Positions 15,105-24,363 of a stretch of DNA of 33,764 nt are shown in pieces; within the stretch, counting starts at the first letter, position 1; the number at the start of each line of letters is the position of its first letter. The translations under genes were made by a program, and so were the position numbers. This DNA is from Rhodospirillales bacterium. GTDB lineage: Bacteria; Pseudomonadota; Alphaproteobacteria; Rhodospirillales; Magnetospirillaceae. Location: the NCBI GenBank assembly GCA_014379805.1, contig JACMLB010000081.1, positions 1-33,764 of the forward strand. The letters run 5' to 3'. The notes beneath the pieces were generated by a model. It was not told the origin of the DNA, made no database searches, and worked only from the letters and a program-made list of their open reading frames with translations.

Positions 15105-18100
15105 AAAAACTAGAGAAATTCCTGGACACGCCGGGCCGTATCACGGTCTCCGGCGCGCCCGAGGGGGTGGACGCCCTGGTCATCGCCCGTCTGGCCAAGG
15201 CCGGTTTGGGCCGCGACGTGTTGCATGTGGCCCGCGACGATGGCCGCATGGCGCGCATGGTCGAGGCGCTGAACTTCTTCGCCCCCGACGTGGAAATCCT
15301 GGAATTCCCCGCATGGGATTGCGTGCCCTATGACCGCGTCTCGCCCCATGTGGACGTGGTTGCCAAGCGTATCGATACATTGGCTAAATTGGCCGCCGGT
15401 CCAGGGCAGGGCGCCCGCGTGGTTCTGACCACCGTGGCAGGCTTGCTGCAGCGGGTGCCGCCGCGCGAAACCCTGGCCGGTGTTGCCTTTGCTGCCCGCG
15501 TGGGTGGCCGCATGGATGTGGACTGGGTGGTCTCGTTCCTCAACCGTAACGGCTACACCCGTGCCGATACGGTGATGGAGCCGGGCGAATTCGCCGTGCG
15601 CGGCGGCATCATCGACCTGTTCCCGCCGGGAATATCCGAGCCGGTGCGGTTGGACTTTTTCGGCGACGAGCTGGAAAGCATCCGCAGCTTTGACCCCATG
15701 AGTCAGCGCACCACCGGCAAGCTGAGCGAATTCAGTTTGGCCCCGGTCAGCGAAGTGCTGCTGGACGAGGGCTCAATCGCCCGGTTCCGCTCGGGCTACC
15801 GCGAGATGTTCGGCATCCCGTCGGGGTCGGACCCGCTGTATGAGGCTATCTCGTCGGGCATCAAGTTCACCGGCATGGAACACTGGCTGCCCCTGTTCCA
15901 TGACGGCCTGGATACCCTGTTCGCCTATGTGCCCGAAGCGGTGGTGGTGCTGGATTACCAAGCCACCGAGGCCCGCGAGGCCCGCCACACCCTGGTGCTG
16001 GAGTATTACGACGCGCGGCGCACCATCACCGGCGCCGGCTTGGCCGAATCCGGCATGGTTTACCACCCGATCCCGCCGCCCAAGCTGTATCTGGATCAGG
16101 CTGAATGGGACCGCTTGCTGGCGATTCGTCCCACCTATGCCCTGTCACCCTTCGGTGCGCTGGAAGGCGTCGACAAGGCAGTTGACGTGGAAGGCCGAGC
16201 CGGGCGCGACTTCGGCGATGTGCGGGCGCAGCCGGGCGTCAATGTCTACGATGCCCTCAAGGAACATGTCGAGGCCGAAACGAAATCTGGCCGCCGCGTG
16301 GTGGTGGCCGCCTGGACCGCCGGCTCCCGCGACCGCCTATGCCATTTGCTGAACGACCACGGCCTTAAGGTCATGGCCGTGGACGGTTGGGCAGAGGCCG
16401 AGGCGCTGCCCAAGGGCAAGGTGCCCATGGTGGTGCTGGGCCTGGACCACGGCTTTGCCCTGCCTGGGCTGGCGGTGGTGACCGAGCAGGACGTGCTGGG
16501 CGACCGCTTGGCCCGTCCGGCGCGCAAAAAGAAAAAGGGCGCCCAATTTATCGCCGAAGCCTCGGCCCTGTCCGAAGGCGATCTGGTGGTGCATATGGAG
16601 CACGGCATCGGCCGCTATGACGGCCTTGTCACGCTTCAGGTCTCGGGCGTGCCCCATGACTGCCTACGGGTGCTGTACGAAGGCAATGACAAGCTGTTCG
16701 TGCCGGTGGAGAATCTGGAGGTTCTCACCCGCTACGGCTCCGAGGATGCCGGCGCCCAATTGGACCGGCTGGGTGGCGCCGCGTGGCAGTCGCGCAAGGC
16801 CAAGCTGAAGAAGCGCATCCGCGACATGGCCGACCAATTGATCGCCATCGCCGCCGAGCGCCAATTGCGCAAGGCGGAAATCTTGGCGCCGCCGGAAGGC
16901 ATGTGGGACGAATTCTGTGCCCGCTTCCCCTATGCGGAGACCGAGGACCAGAGCCGCGCCATCGAAGACGCCATCGGCGATCTGGCCTCGGGCAAGCCCA
17001 TGGATCGGCTGGTCTGCGGCGACGTGGGCTTTGGCAAGACCGAGGTGGCTATGCGCGCCGCCTTCGTCGCCGCCATGTCGGGCATGCAGGTGGCCATCGT
17101 GGTGCCCACGACCTTGTTGGCCCGCCAGCACCATCGGAATTTTGTCGAACGCTTCAAAGGCCTGCCGGTCATCGTCGAGCAATTGTCGCGCTTGGTGACC
17201 GCCAAGCACGCGACCGAAGTCAAAAAAGGCATCACCGACGGCTCCATCGACATCGTTGTCGGCACCCATGCCTTGCTGGCCAAGGGCATCGGCTTCAAGC
17301 GCCTGGGCCTGCTGATCGTTGATGAGGAGCAGCATTTCGGCGTCGCCCACAAGGAACGCCTGAAGCAGCTGAAAGCTGACGTCCATGTGCTGACGCTGAC
17401 GGCGACCCCCATTCCACGCACGCTGCAACTGGCCCTGACCGGCGTGAAGGAAATGAGCGTCATCGCCACGCCGCCGGTGGACCGTCTGGCCGTGCGGACC
17501 TTCGTGCTGCCCTTCGACCCGGTGGTGGTGCGCGAGGCCATCCTGCGCGAGCGCTATCGCGGCGGCCAAATCTTCTACGTCTGCCCGCGTCTGGCCGATA
17601 TCGACCGGGTTGCCGACCGCATCGCCAAGCTGGTGCCCGAGGTCAAATGCGCCATCGCCCATGGCCGCCTGACCCCGACCGAGCTGGAGGAGGTGATGAC
17701 CGCCTTCGGCGACAAAAAATACGATGTGCTGCTGTCCACCAACATCATCGAATCGGGCATCGACATGCCCAGCGTCAACACGCTGATCATCCACCGCGCC
17801 GATATGTTCGGTCTGGGCCAGCTGTACCAGCTGCGTGGGCGCGTGGGCCGGGGCAAAACCCGCGGCTATGCCTATTTCACCCTGCCCACCGAGAAGCTGC
17901 TGTCCAAGCAGGCGGAGAAGCGGCTGCAGGTCATGCAGGCGCTGGACAGCCTGGGCGCGGGCTTCCAACTGGCCAGCCATGACCTGGACATTCGCGGCGC
18001 CGGCAATCTGCTGGGCGACGAGCAATCGGGCCATATCCGCGAGGTGGGTATCGAGCTGTATCAGCAGCTGATCGAAGAAGCAGTGGCGGCTGCGCGGGGC

Positions 18101-18577
18101 GGCGAGGGCGGTCTGCCGGCGGACGATTGGTCCCCCCAGATCGCCATCGGCACCCCGGTGCTAATCCCAGAAACCTATGTGCACGATCTGTCGGTGCGTC
18201 TGTCGCTGTACCGCCGCATCGCCAATTTGGCCGACCGCGCCGAGATCGACGCCCTGGCCGCCGAGCTGGTGGACCGCTTCGGCACTTTGCCGCCCGAGGT
18301 GGAGAACCTGCTGCAAGTGGTTGCCATCAAAGCACTTTGTAAGCTGGCAAACATCGAGAAGGTGGATTCCGGCCCCAAGGGCGCGGTCATCACCTTCCGC
18401 AACAACATATTCCCCAACCCCGCCGGTCTGGTAAAACTGATCAGCCAGCAATTGGGCACCGCCAAACTGCGCCCCGATCACAAACTGGTCTTCATCCGCA
18501 CCTGGGAAGAGGCCAAGCAGCGGGTGAATGCGTTGCAGAAGCTGATGGGGAAGCTGGTGGAGATTGCGCAGGGGTGA
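15101..18577 (+). CDS. mfd: Transcription-repair coupling factor Mfd
   Basis: MEHGIGRYDGLVTL, RLVCGDVGFGKTEVAMRAAF, LIVDEEQHFGVAHKERLK, LTATPIPRTLQLALTG, QLRGRVGRGKTRGYAYF. Probable TTG start at 15101 (LKKLEKFLDTPGRITVSG); the ORF call from 14522 includes sequence antisense to recG. Confidence 0.95.
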   Translation: MKKLEKFLDTPGRITVSGAPEGVDALVIARLAKAGLGRDVLHVARDDGRMARMVEALNFFAPDVEILEFPAWDCVPYDRVSPHVDVVAKRIDTLAKLAAGPGQGARVVLTTVAGLLQRVPPRETLAGVAFAARVGGRMDVDWVVSFLNRNGYTRADTVMEPGEFAVRGGIIDLFPPGISEPVRLDFFGDELESIRSFDPMSQRTTGKLSEFSLAPVSEVLLDEGSIARFRSGYREMFGIPSGSDPLYEAISSGIKFTGMEHWLPLFHDGLDTLFAYVPEAVVVLDYQATEAREARHTLVLEYYDARRTITGAGLAESGMVYHPIPPPKLYLDQAEWDRLLAIRPTYALSPFGALEGVDKAVDVEGRAGRDFGDVRAQPGVNVYDALKEHVEAETKSGRRVVVAAWTAGSRDRLCHLLNDHGLKVMAVDGWAEAEALPKGKVPMVVLGLDHGFALPGLAVVTEQDVLGDRLARPARKKKKGAQFIAEASALSEGDLVVHMEHGIGRYDGLVTLQVSGVPHDCLRVLYEGNDKLFVPVENLEVLTRYGSEDAGAQLDRLGGAAWQSRKAKLKKRIRDMADQLIAIAAERQLRKAEILAPPEGMWDEFCARFPYAETEDQSRAIEDAIGDLASGKPMDRLVCGDVGFGKTEVAMRAAFVAAMSGMQVAIVVPTTLLARQHHRNFVERFKGLPVIVEQLSRLVTAKHATEVKKGITDGSIDIVVGTHALLAKGIGFKRLGLLIVDEEQHFGVAHKERLKQLKADVHVLTLTATPIPRTLQLALTGVKEMSVIATPPVDRLAVRTFVLPFDPVVVREAILRERYRGGQIFYVCPRLADIDRVADRIAKLVPEVKCAIAHGRLTPTELEEVMTAFGDKKYDVLLSTNIIESGIDMPSVNTLIIHRADMFGLGQLYQLRGRVGRGKTRGYAYFTLPTEKLLSKQAEKRLQVMQALDSLGAGFQLASHDLDIRGAGNLLGDEQSGHIREVGIELYQQLIEEAVAAARGGEGGLPADDWSPQIAIGTPVLIPETYVHDLSVRLSLYRRIANLADRAEIDALAAELVDRFGTLPPEVENLLQVVAIKALCKLANIEKVDSGPKGAVITFRNNIFPNPAGLVKLISQQLGTAKLRPDHKLVFIRTWEEAKQRVNALQKLMGKLVEIAQG

Positions 18578-18593
18578 GGGGGGCGGCAACGGA

Positions 18594-19241
18594 TCAGCTC
18601 AGTGCCGCTTCCGCCTCATTCTCGCGCGCAATATCGATCAGGCGTAACAACACGTCCGGTTCCTGGGCGCCGGCCACGGCGTAGAGCCCTTCCAGCACAA
18701 GGCAGGGGACGCCGTTGACGCCTAGGCGGTGGGCGCGGGCGTTGTCGTTCATCACCACGGCGATGTCGGCGTCGGAATCCAGGTAGTTCTCCAAATCGCG
18801 CACCGGCAGGCCTATGGCCGCGCCGATGGCGGACAATTCTGCGATGGAGCCGATGTCGTAGCCCTCGCAGAAATAGCCGTGATACAGGGCTTCCACCGTC
18901 TCAGCCTCGCGCCCCATGGAGGTGGCGAAGCGGATCATGCGGTGGGAGTTCAAGGTGTTGGGCGCCCGCGTGATGCGGTCGAAATCGAACGCGATGCCTT
19001 CGGCCTCACCGGCTGCGGCTACCGCATTGTGGACCCGTTGAACCCGCGCCGGTCCGCCGAATTTGCGGTCCAGATAGGTGCGGCGGTCGATGCCGTCCAG
19101 GGGGAGGTCGGGGTTCAGCAGGAAGGGGCGCCAGCGGATGTCCACGCGCACGCCGGGTCGTTGGGCCAGCGCGCGTTCAAACCGCCGCTTACCCACGTAG
19201 CACCACGGACAAACCGTGTCGAAGATGAATTCGATTTTCAC
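18594..19241 (-). CDS. DsbA family oxidoreductase (FrnE-like)
   Basis: MKIEFIFDTVCPWCYVGKRRFERAL with CPWC motif; GVNGVPCLVLEGLYAVAGAQEPDVLLRLI. Confidence 0.85.
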   Translation of the reverse strand: MKIEFIFDTVCPWCYVGKRRFERALAQRPGVRVDIRWRPFLLNPDLPLDGIDRRTYLDRKFGGPARVQRVHNAVAAAGEAEGIAFDFDRITRAPNTLNSHRMIRFATSMGREAETVEALYHGYFCEGYDIGSIAELSAIGAAIGLPVRDLENYLDSDADIAVVMNDNARAHRLGVNGVPCLVLEGLYAVAGAQEPDVLLRLIDIARENEAEAALS

Positions 19242-19278
19242 GTGGCGAACTCTATCAGCGGCCCCCTAAGGAACCATT

Positions 19279-20571
19279 TCAGTCCAAATTTTTTCGGGCG
19301 CGCACCAGTAGCGACGCCATGTCGTCATCTTCACGGGAATCGGTGCAGCCCACCTGTACCCACACTTTGACCGGCTGATAGACTTCGCGCACGGCGAAAT
19401 CCGTATAGGCCAGCACACCGGCGATGCGGTGCATGACCACTTCGGCTTCGGCCAAGGGGGTATCGGGCAGCACCACGCAGAATTCCGCAGGACCATAGGC
19501 GGCGGTCAAATCCTCGGCCCGCAGCAGGCCGGTGATCCATTGGCCGACCTGCTGGGTCAGATGCAGTGCCGCGTCCTCGCCGAACTGGCGGCGCACGCCG
19601 TCCACATTGGGGGACGCGAAGAACACCACCGCCAGATGGCGGTCCTGGGCCTTCGCCGCATCCAGTCGATTGGATAGGAAAGCGTCCAGGAAAACGCGGC
19701 TATAGGCGCCGGTGGCGTCGTCGCGGGCGGCGCCCTGCAAGCTGTCGTTCAGGGCACCCCGGATGCTCCAGCGCAACTGCTGGCGGCGCACCAGGGTCAG
19801 CATGACCGAGCGCAGCACGACGGGGTCCACCGGGCGCGGCAGCACACGGGTGGCGCCACGGCGATAGGCCTCAGCGGTATCGGCACCGCTCAAAACCACC
19901 ATGGGCAGGTTGAACAGGCGCGGGTTGTTGCGGACTTGCGAACAGAATCCCAGCAGATCATCGGGTTCCACATCGAACGCGACCAGGGCGGCGTCAAAGT
20001 TGCGCTGGGTCAGCAGCCCCTCAGCCTCGTAAAGATTGTCCGTCAAGCTGATGTCGCAGCAATCGCCCAATACGGCTTGCGCGCGGGCCGCGTCGTCACC
20101 GATCAGCAGAATGGCGGGCAACGCGTTCTCGGGGCCGGAAACGCGATCGCGAGCGGCAACTCCGAACGTCTCGGCAATTTGCGCGCGGTGGCGTAATTCC
20201 GCATGCATGGTGGCAAGGCGCACCAGCGGGCGCATACGGGCGAACAACTCGTCATCGCCGCATTGCAGGGCGATGACGTCATCCAGGCCGGCATCAAGGG
20301 CAAGGGCGCACAGATCGGGAGTCACCGTTTCGGCCAGAACAATTACCGGGATGTCACCGCTGACCGAATCGGCCTTCAGACTGCGGCCAAAGGGAACCGC
20401 TTCCGAGGCAATCAGAACAAGATCCGGATGCTCCAGCCGGGCGTGCATCCAACCTTCAGTCGCGTTGAGCGCCACCACGGCGTGATAGCCGCCTTGTCCC
20501 AGGCGCTGAACCAGTGCGTCGGCACGGCTGGTATTGTCATCGACGATCAGGACGTTGGCCAGCCGAATCAT
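19279..20571 (-). CDS. PleD/PopA-like REC-REC-GGDEF protein with degenerate receivers and degenerate GGDEF active site
   Basis: Likely start MIRLANVLIVDDN (20571; ORF extends to 20634). Two receiver-like domains, then a GGDEF-like domain with LLRAEDLTAAYGPAEFCVVLPDT. Confidence 0.75.
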   Translation of the reverse strand: MIRLANVLIVDDNTSRADALVQRLGQGGYHAVVALNATEGWMHARLEHPDLVLIASEAVPFGRSLKADSVSGDIPVIVLAETVTPDLCALALDAGLDDVIALQCGDDELFARMRPLVRLATMHAELRHRAQIAETFGVAARDRVSGPENALPAILLIGDDAARAQAVLGDCCDISLTDNLYEAEGLLTQRNFDAALVAFDVEPDDLLGFCSQVRNNPRLFNLPMVVLSGADTAEAYRRGATRVLPRPVDPVVLRSVMLTLVRRQQLRWSIRGALNDSLQGAARDDATGAYSRVFLDAFLSNRLDAAKAQDRHLAVVFFASPNVDGVRRQFGEDAALHLTQQVGQWITGLLRAEDLTAAYGPAEFCVVLPDTPLAEAEVVMHRIAGVLAYTDFAVREVYQPVKVWVQVGCTDSREDDDMASLLVRARKNLD

Positions 20572-20726
20572 TTGGTTTCCACTCGTAGGGCTTCCCGGAA
20601 GAGCGCAAGGATAATACGGAATCCACCTGACCATAAGGGAGAAGTGGCCCCCAGTATCATTTGCCCGGTCTCGTTACGCGAACCGGTGGCGCAGCGTTGC
20701 GTTGATGGGGTAGAGGAGGGCGGAGA

Positions 20727-22265
20727 ATGCGTGGGATCGTCAAGACGCTCAGCCGGCCCTCCGTGCGCAAGACGGCGGCCGCAATCTTCAGCGTGGCGGT
20801 GTTCCTGCTGGCTTTGTGGGTGCTGCACCGCACCTTGGGCCGCTTCGATATCGACCAAGTGGTCGCTACCGCCAAGGGGTATCCCGCCGGCACCTTGGTC
20901 GCCGCGCTGCTGCTCGCCCTGGGCAGTTATGTGGCGCTGTCCGGTTTCGACTGGCTGGGCCTGCGCCATGTGGGGCGGCCCGTGCCGGTGGGCTGGACCA
21001 TGCTGATTTCCTTCGTCAGCCACGCGGTCAGCCACAATGCGGGATTTGCCGTACTGACCGGCGGCTCCATACGGCTTCGCATGTATTCCACTTTTGGCCT
21101 GGGCATGGCTGAGGTGGGCGGCGTGATCGCCTTCGCCGGTCTGACCTTCGCCTTGGGCGTGAGCGCGCTGGCTGCTACCGCCTTCATCACCGAGGGCGCC
21201 CGCGTGGCGCCCTTGCTGCGGCTGCCGGTCGGGCTTATCACCGGCCTGGGCGTTTTGCTGGCGGCCATCCTAGCGCTGTACTTCGCCTGGACGGCACTGG
21301 CGAAACGCTCAGTAGCGGTGGGCATGTGGCGGCTGGCGACTCCGTCGGTGTCCCTTGCCGTGGGGCAAATACTCATTGCCGCCGCCGATCTGGCCCTGGT
21401 GGCGGGCGCGCTTTACCTGCTGCTGCCATTGCGCGACTCCGGTTTGAGTTATCCCGCCTTCATCGGCATCTACGTGGTCTCGACCATCGCCGGAACCATC
21501 AGCCACGTGCCCGGCGGCCTGGGCGTGTTCGAAGGCGCCCTGGTGCTGCTGCTGCCGGGCATTCCGGCGGAGACAATCCTGGCGGCCCTGCTGGTGTTTC
21601 GCGTGTTCTATAATCTGCTGCCGCTGGTGCTGGCCGCTTTGGTGCTGGCGGTGTTCGAATTGGTTCAGCGCCGCCGCCACACCCCCGAACCGGAATGGGT
21701 GGCGGGACTTGGTCCTGCCTTGGCGGCACTGCTGGTATTCGGTTGCGGCGCCGTCTTGCTGGTGACAGGCGCGGTGTCGCCGCCCGCCGGTTTGCCAATT
21801 TGGTTGGCGGAACCGGCCCATTTGCTGTCGGGTGCAGTGGCGGCGGTGCTGCTGATGCTGTCTTGGGGGTTGCTGCGGCGGGCAGATTGGAGCCATCGCT
21901 TCGCCATGCCCGCCTTGGCCTTGGGGGCGGTACTGGCCCTCATGCGCGGACCCGATTGGCTGACGGCGGCGTTTTTGGCCGGATCAACTGCCATCCTTGC
22001 CGCCGCCGGGCCGTTGTTCCGGCAGGACGGCGAGACCTGGGACAGCCTGCCGCTGGGTTGGCTCGGCGCTGCCGGCGCGGTGGTGGCCGGCGCTGCATGG
22101 CTGACTTGGCATGGCGATACCCAGGCGCTGAAATTGCTGTCCTTCGCCATCAATGACGAAGGCGCACGGGCTATGCGGTCCAATTTGGTGGCGGTGCTGG
22201 CTTTGTTGACCGCCGCGTGGGAGGCGCGTCCCGTCGCCACCCGTTCGGAACCACCCGGACGGTGA
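20727..22265 (+). CDS. MprF N-terminal (lysylphosphatidylglycerol synthase TM region/UPF0104)-like membrane protein without synthase domain
   Basis: 512 aa, many TM segments; NAGFAVLTGGSIRLRMYSTFGLG, VSTIAGTISHVPGGLGVFEGALVLLLPG are LPG_synthase_TM motifs. Terminates where MprF would continue into DUF2156. Confidence 0.75.
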   Translation: MRGIVKTLSRPSVRKTAAAIFSVAVFLLALWVLHRTLGRFDIDQVVATAKGYPAGTLVAALLLALGSYVALSGFDWLGLRHVGRPVPVGWTMLISFVSHAVSHNAGFAVLTGGSIRLRMYSTFGLGMAEVGGVIAFAGLTFALGVSALAATAFITEGARVAPLLRLPVGLITGLGVLLAAILALYFAWTALAKRSVAVGMWRLATPSVSLAVGQILIAAADLALVAGALYLLLPLRDSGLSYPAFIGIYVVSTIAGTISHVPGGLGVFEGALVLLLPGIPAETILAALLVFRVFYNLLPLVLAALVLAVFELVQRRRHTPEPEWVAGLGPALAALLVFGCGAVLLVTGAVSPPAGLPIWLAEPAHLLSGAVAAVLLMLSWGLLRRADWSHRFAMPALALGAVLALMRGPDWLTAAFLAGSTAILAAAGPLFRQDGETWDSLPLGWLGAAGAVVAGAAWLTWHGDTQALKLLSFAINDEGARAMRSNLVAVLALLTAAWEARPVATRSEPPGR

Positions 22266-22304
22266 GGTGTTGGAACCAAGTGAGGCCACCTTGCGGAGGA
22301 TACC

Positions 22305-22505
22305 ATGGCAACCAATCACACCAATCCGTCTCAACGCTATTGGGGGTCCCAGTCCATGGGCCATCGCGACGGCATGTCGGATGAGCAGGCGCACCGGCTG
22401 AAGGCACTGTGCTGGCAGCGGGGCGAGCGCTTCGACAGCAGCCTGACCGCCGCCGAGGCCGAACGCCGCATCGCTGAATTGGAGCGCGCGGTGAAGGCGC
22501 TATGA
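22305..22505 (+). CDS. Small DUF3072-like protein
   Basis: 66 aa; GMSDEQAHRLKALCWQRGERFDSSLTAAEAERRIAELERAVK resembles DUF3072; preceded by GGAGG. Confidence 0.55.
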   Translation: MATNHTNPSQRYWGSQSMGHRDGMSDEQAHRLKALCWQRGERFDSSLTAAEAERRIAELERAVKAL

Positions 22506-22664
22506 CGGAATAAGCGTCCAATACAGGAAGCCGGCAAGGCTGGTGGTGGACACGAACACCGTCAGCATGGCCTTGCCGCCCAGTGCGCCTAAGCGGAACA
22601 AAAGCCCCGCTGTGGCGAGGATGGCGAGCACCGCCAGTACCAATGTGATTTGAGATTCGTTCAT
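22500..22664 (-). CDS. Small membrane protein, two TM segments
   Basis: Probable start MNESQITLVLAVLAILATAGLLFRLGALGGKAMLTVFVSTTSLAGFLYWTLIPS, preceded by GGGAGG; ORF extends to 22694. Confidence 0.5.
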   Translation of the reverse strand: MNESQITLVLAVLAILATAGLLFRLGALGGKAMLTVFVSTTSLAGFLYWTLIPS

Positions 22665-22742
22665 CAGGGCCTCCCTTATCGGCGTCGCAAGCATGCGGAC
22701 GACAAGGGGAGATGCCCATGATGGCGGTCAAGCAGGGAAAGG

Positions 22743-23240
22743 TTACGCCTTAGCCCGGTTGGGTGCGCGCGGAGCGAAATCGGCGGGTTTGGCCCGGGTC
22801 GGCCCCTTATGCTGGACGCCGCCGGTCATCATGATGTTTTCCATCAGGCGTTGGGCTGCCGCACGGAAGTCGTCGCCGGCGCCAAGCATGCAGGCTTTGG
22901 AGAAGTAGCGGCGGCCTTCGCCCAATTTTTGGGCGCGCTGTACCATCTGTTCTCCGGCGGCCAGACGCAGGGCGGTATGCAGGGCCGCATCGGCAGCGCG
23001 CATATTGGCGTTGCATTCGTAAAGGCGGGCCCGTTCCAGGACTTTGCGCTTGAAGTCGAAGGGCAGGGTCTTATCCTGACCACAACGGTCCTTCAGCAAT
23101 TTATTCATACGTTCGGCGTCGTCTGGCGTCGCCTCGTGCATCTTCTTCAGTTCGTCGCGACAGGCTTGCATGGCGCGCTCGAGGGCGATTTTTTCGGCCT
23201 CTTGCTTCTGCGCCAGGCTGTCATTTTTTTGCCCAAACAT
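22743..23240 (-). CDS. Hypothetical protein
   Basis: 165-aa charged helical ORF (MFGQKNDSLAQKQEAEKIALERAMQACRDELKKMHEATPDDAERMNKLL...); coding-like composition, no family recognised. Confidence 0.55.
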   Translation of the reverse strand: MFGQKNDSLAQKQEAEKIALERAMQACRDELKKMHEATPDDAERMNKLLKDRCGQDKTLPFDFKRKVLERARLYECNANMRAADAALHTALRLAAGEQMVQRAQKLGEGRRYFSKACMLGAGDDFRAAAQRLMENIMMTGGVQHKGPTRAKPADFAPRAPNRAKA

Positions 23241-23412
23241 GATCGGCCTCCCCCAAGAGTACCCTTAGCATGTTCTATACTAACTTAAGAACCTGTGCGC
23301 AGCCAAGTATTCATTGTGGATGGTGCTAATTGCGACATACCGCAGTGCCGCATTACCCACAGGAAAAGCCCATGGTTTTTCATACATTTTTAGCTTTTAA
23401 ATAATCAATAGC

Positions 23413-23673
23413 ATGCAATGCGCATCTTCTGGCGCTTGGCCACGCACCAGACCCAATGGTACGGTTCTGGTCATCCGTTGGCGTGAAAGCGGCGGCCCAC
23501 CGGTCCAGCCACCGGCCCGGAAAGGCTTTGGTTTGGAAATGATCGAGCGCGGGATCAGTTATGAACTGCGCGGTCAGGCCAATGTGGATTTTTTTCCGGC
23601 TGGGCTAGAAGCCGAAATTTCCATGCCTCTGGATGGGCCGCGCCCTCAGGGCAAAGATGAGGGCGCATCATGA
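23413..23673 (+). pseudogene. C-terminal remnant of an HWE/HisKA_2-type histidine kinase
   Basis: NGTVLVIRWRESGGPPVQPPARKGFGLEMIERGISYELRGQANVDFFPAGLEAEISMPL matches the end of the HWE ATPase domain; no H-box or N-box upstream, and an in-frame TAA at 23398-23400. Confidence 0.65.
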
Positions 23674-24059
23674 AGGCTCCGCATGAAACGACGTTGATGG
23701 TGGTCGAGGATGAGTACCTCGTAGCGATGTCCATCGAGTTGGCTCTGCAAGATGCCGGATATGCGGTCGTGGGGCCGATCCCCAGCGTGGATAAGGCGCT
23801 GGAGGCCATCGCCGGGCAACCTGCCGATCTGGCCCTGCTGGACGTCAATTTGGCCGGGCACCGCGTCTATCCGGTCGCCGACGCCTTGTCGTCGCGTCAG
23901 GTGCCGTTCATCTTCCTCACCGGCTGCGACGGCACGGATTTGCCGCCCCGGTTTGCCGATGTCCCGATCCTGGTCAAACCTTTCTCTGCCAAAAACCTGT
24001 TGCTTGCAATCGGTCGGACGCTCGGGCAGGAGTTGCCGCGCACCATGCCCACCCCTTGA
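23670..24059 (+). CDS. Single-domain response regulator
   Basis: LMVVEDEYLVAMSIELALQDAGYAVVGP...DLALLDVNLAG...FIFLTGC...VPILVKPFSAKNLLLAI; phospho-acceptor Asp and Lys present. 4-bp overlap with kinase remnant. Confidence 0.85.
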   Translation: MKAPHETTLMVVEDEYLVAMSIELALQDAGYAVVGPIPSVDKALEAIAGQPADLALLDVNLAGHRVYPVADALSSRQVPFIFLTGCDGTDLPPRFADVPILVKPFSAKNLLLAIGRTLGQELPRTMPTP

Positions 24060-24270
24060 ATGGTGGCACGCGGTGCTGCTGGGGTCTTAGCCGTCTCTAT
24101 TCCACGGGCCGTCAGCCCTACCACCTTCTTCGCCATTTCTGCCGCCACATCAACAGGTTGGACCCATGATGATGGGTGGCGCTGACGGGTCAGATTTGCC
24201 AGGAGGCATTGGTGGGAGACTGCCCCATCATCCGACCCATCATGGCGACGTGGATTGGGGCAGACACGGC

Positions 24271-24289
24271 AAAACACCGCTAGACGGTG
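24271..24289 (-). terminator. Candidate rho-independent terminator downstream of tRNA-Ser
   Basis: On the minus strand: CACCG-TCTAG-CGGTG followed by TTTT, about 75 nt after the tRNA 3' end. Confidence 0.45.
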
Positions 24290-24363
24290 ATATGGCTACC
24301 GGTTTGGTTTTGTTATGTTTTTTTCGCGCTGCAACCCATCAACGACGGGCGAACATTCAAATC

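Noticed and set aside
16664-18034. 456-aa antisense ORF inside mfd
   Set aside because: Shadow ORF opposite conserved Mfd helicase motifs.
23897-24277. 126-aa minus-strand ORF overlapping the response regulator
   Set aside because: Over a third is antisense to the receiver gene and no domain is recognisable.
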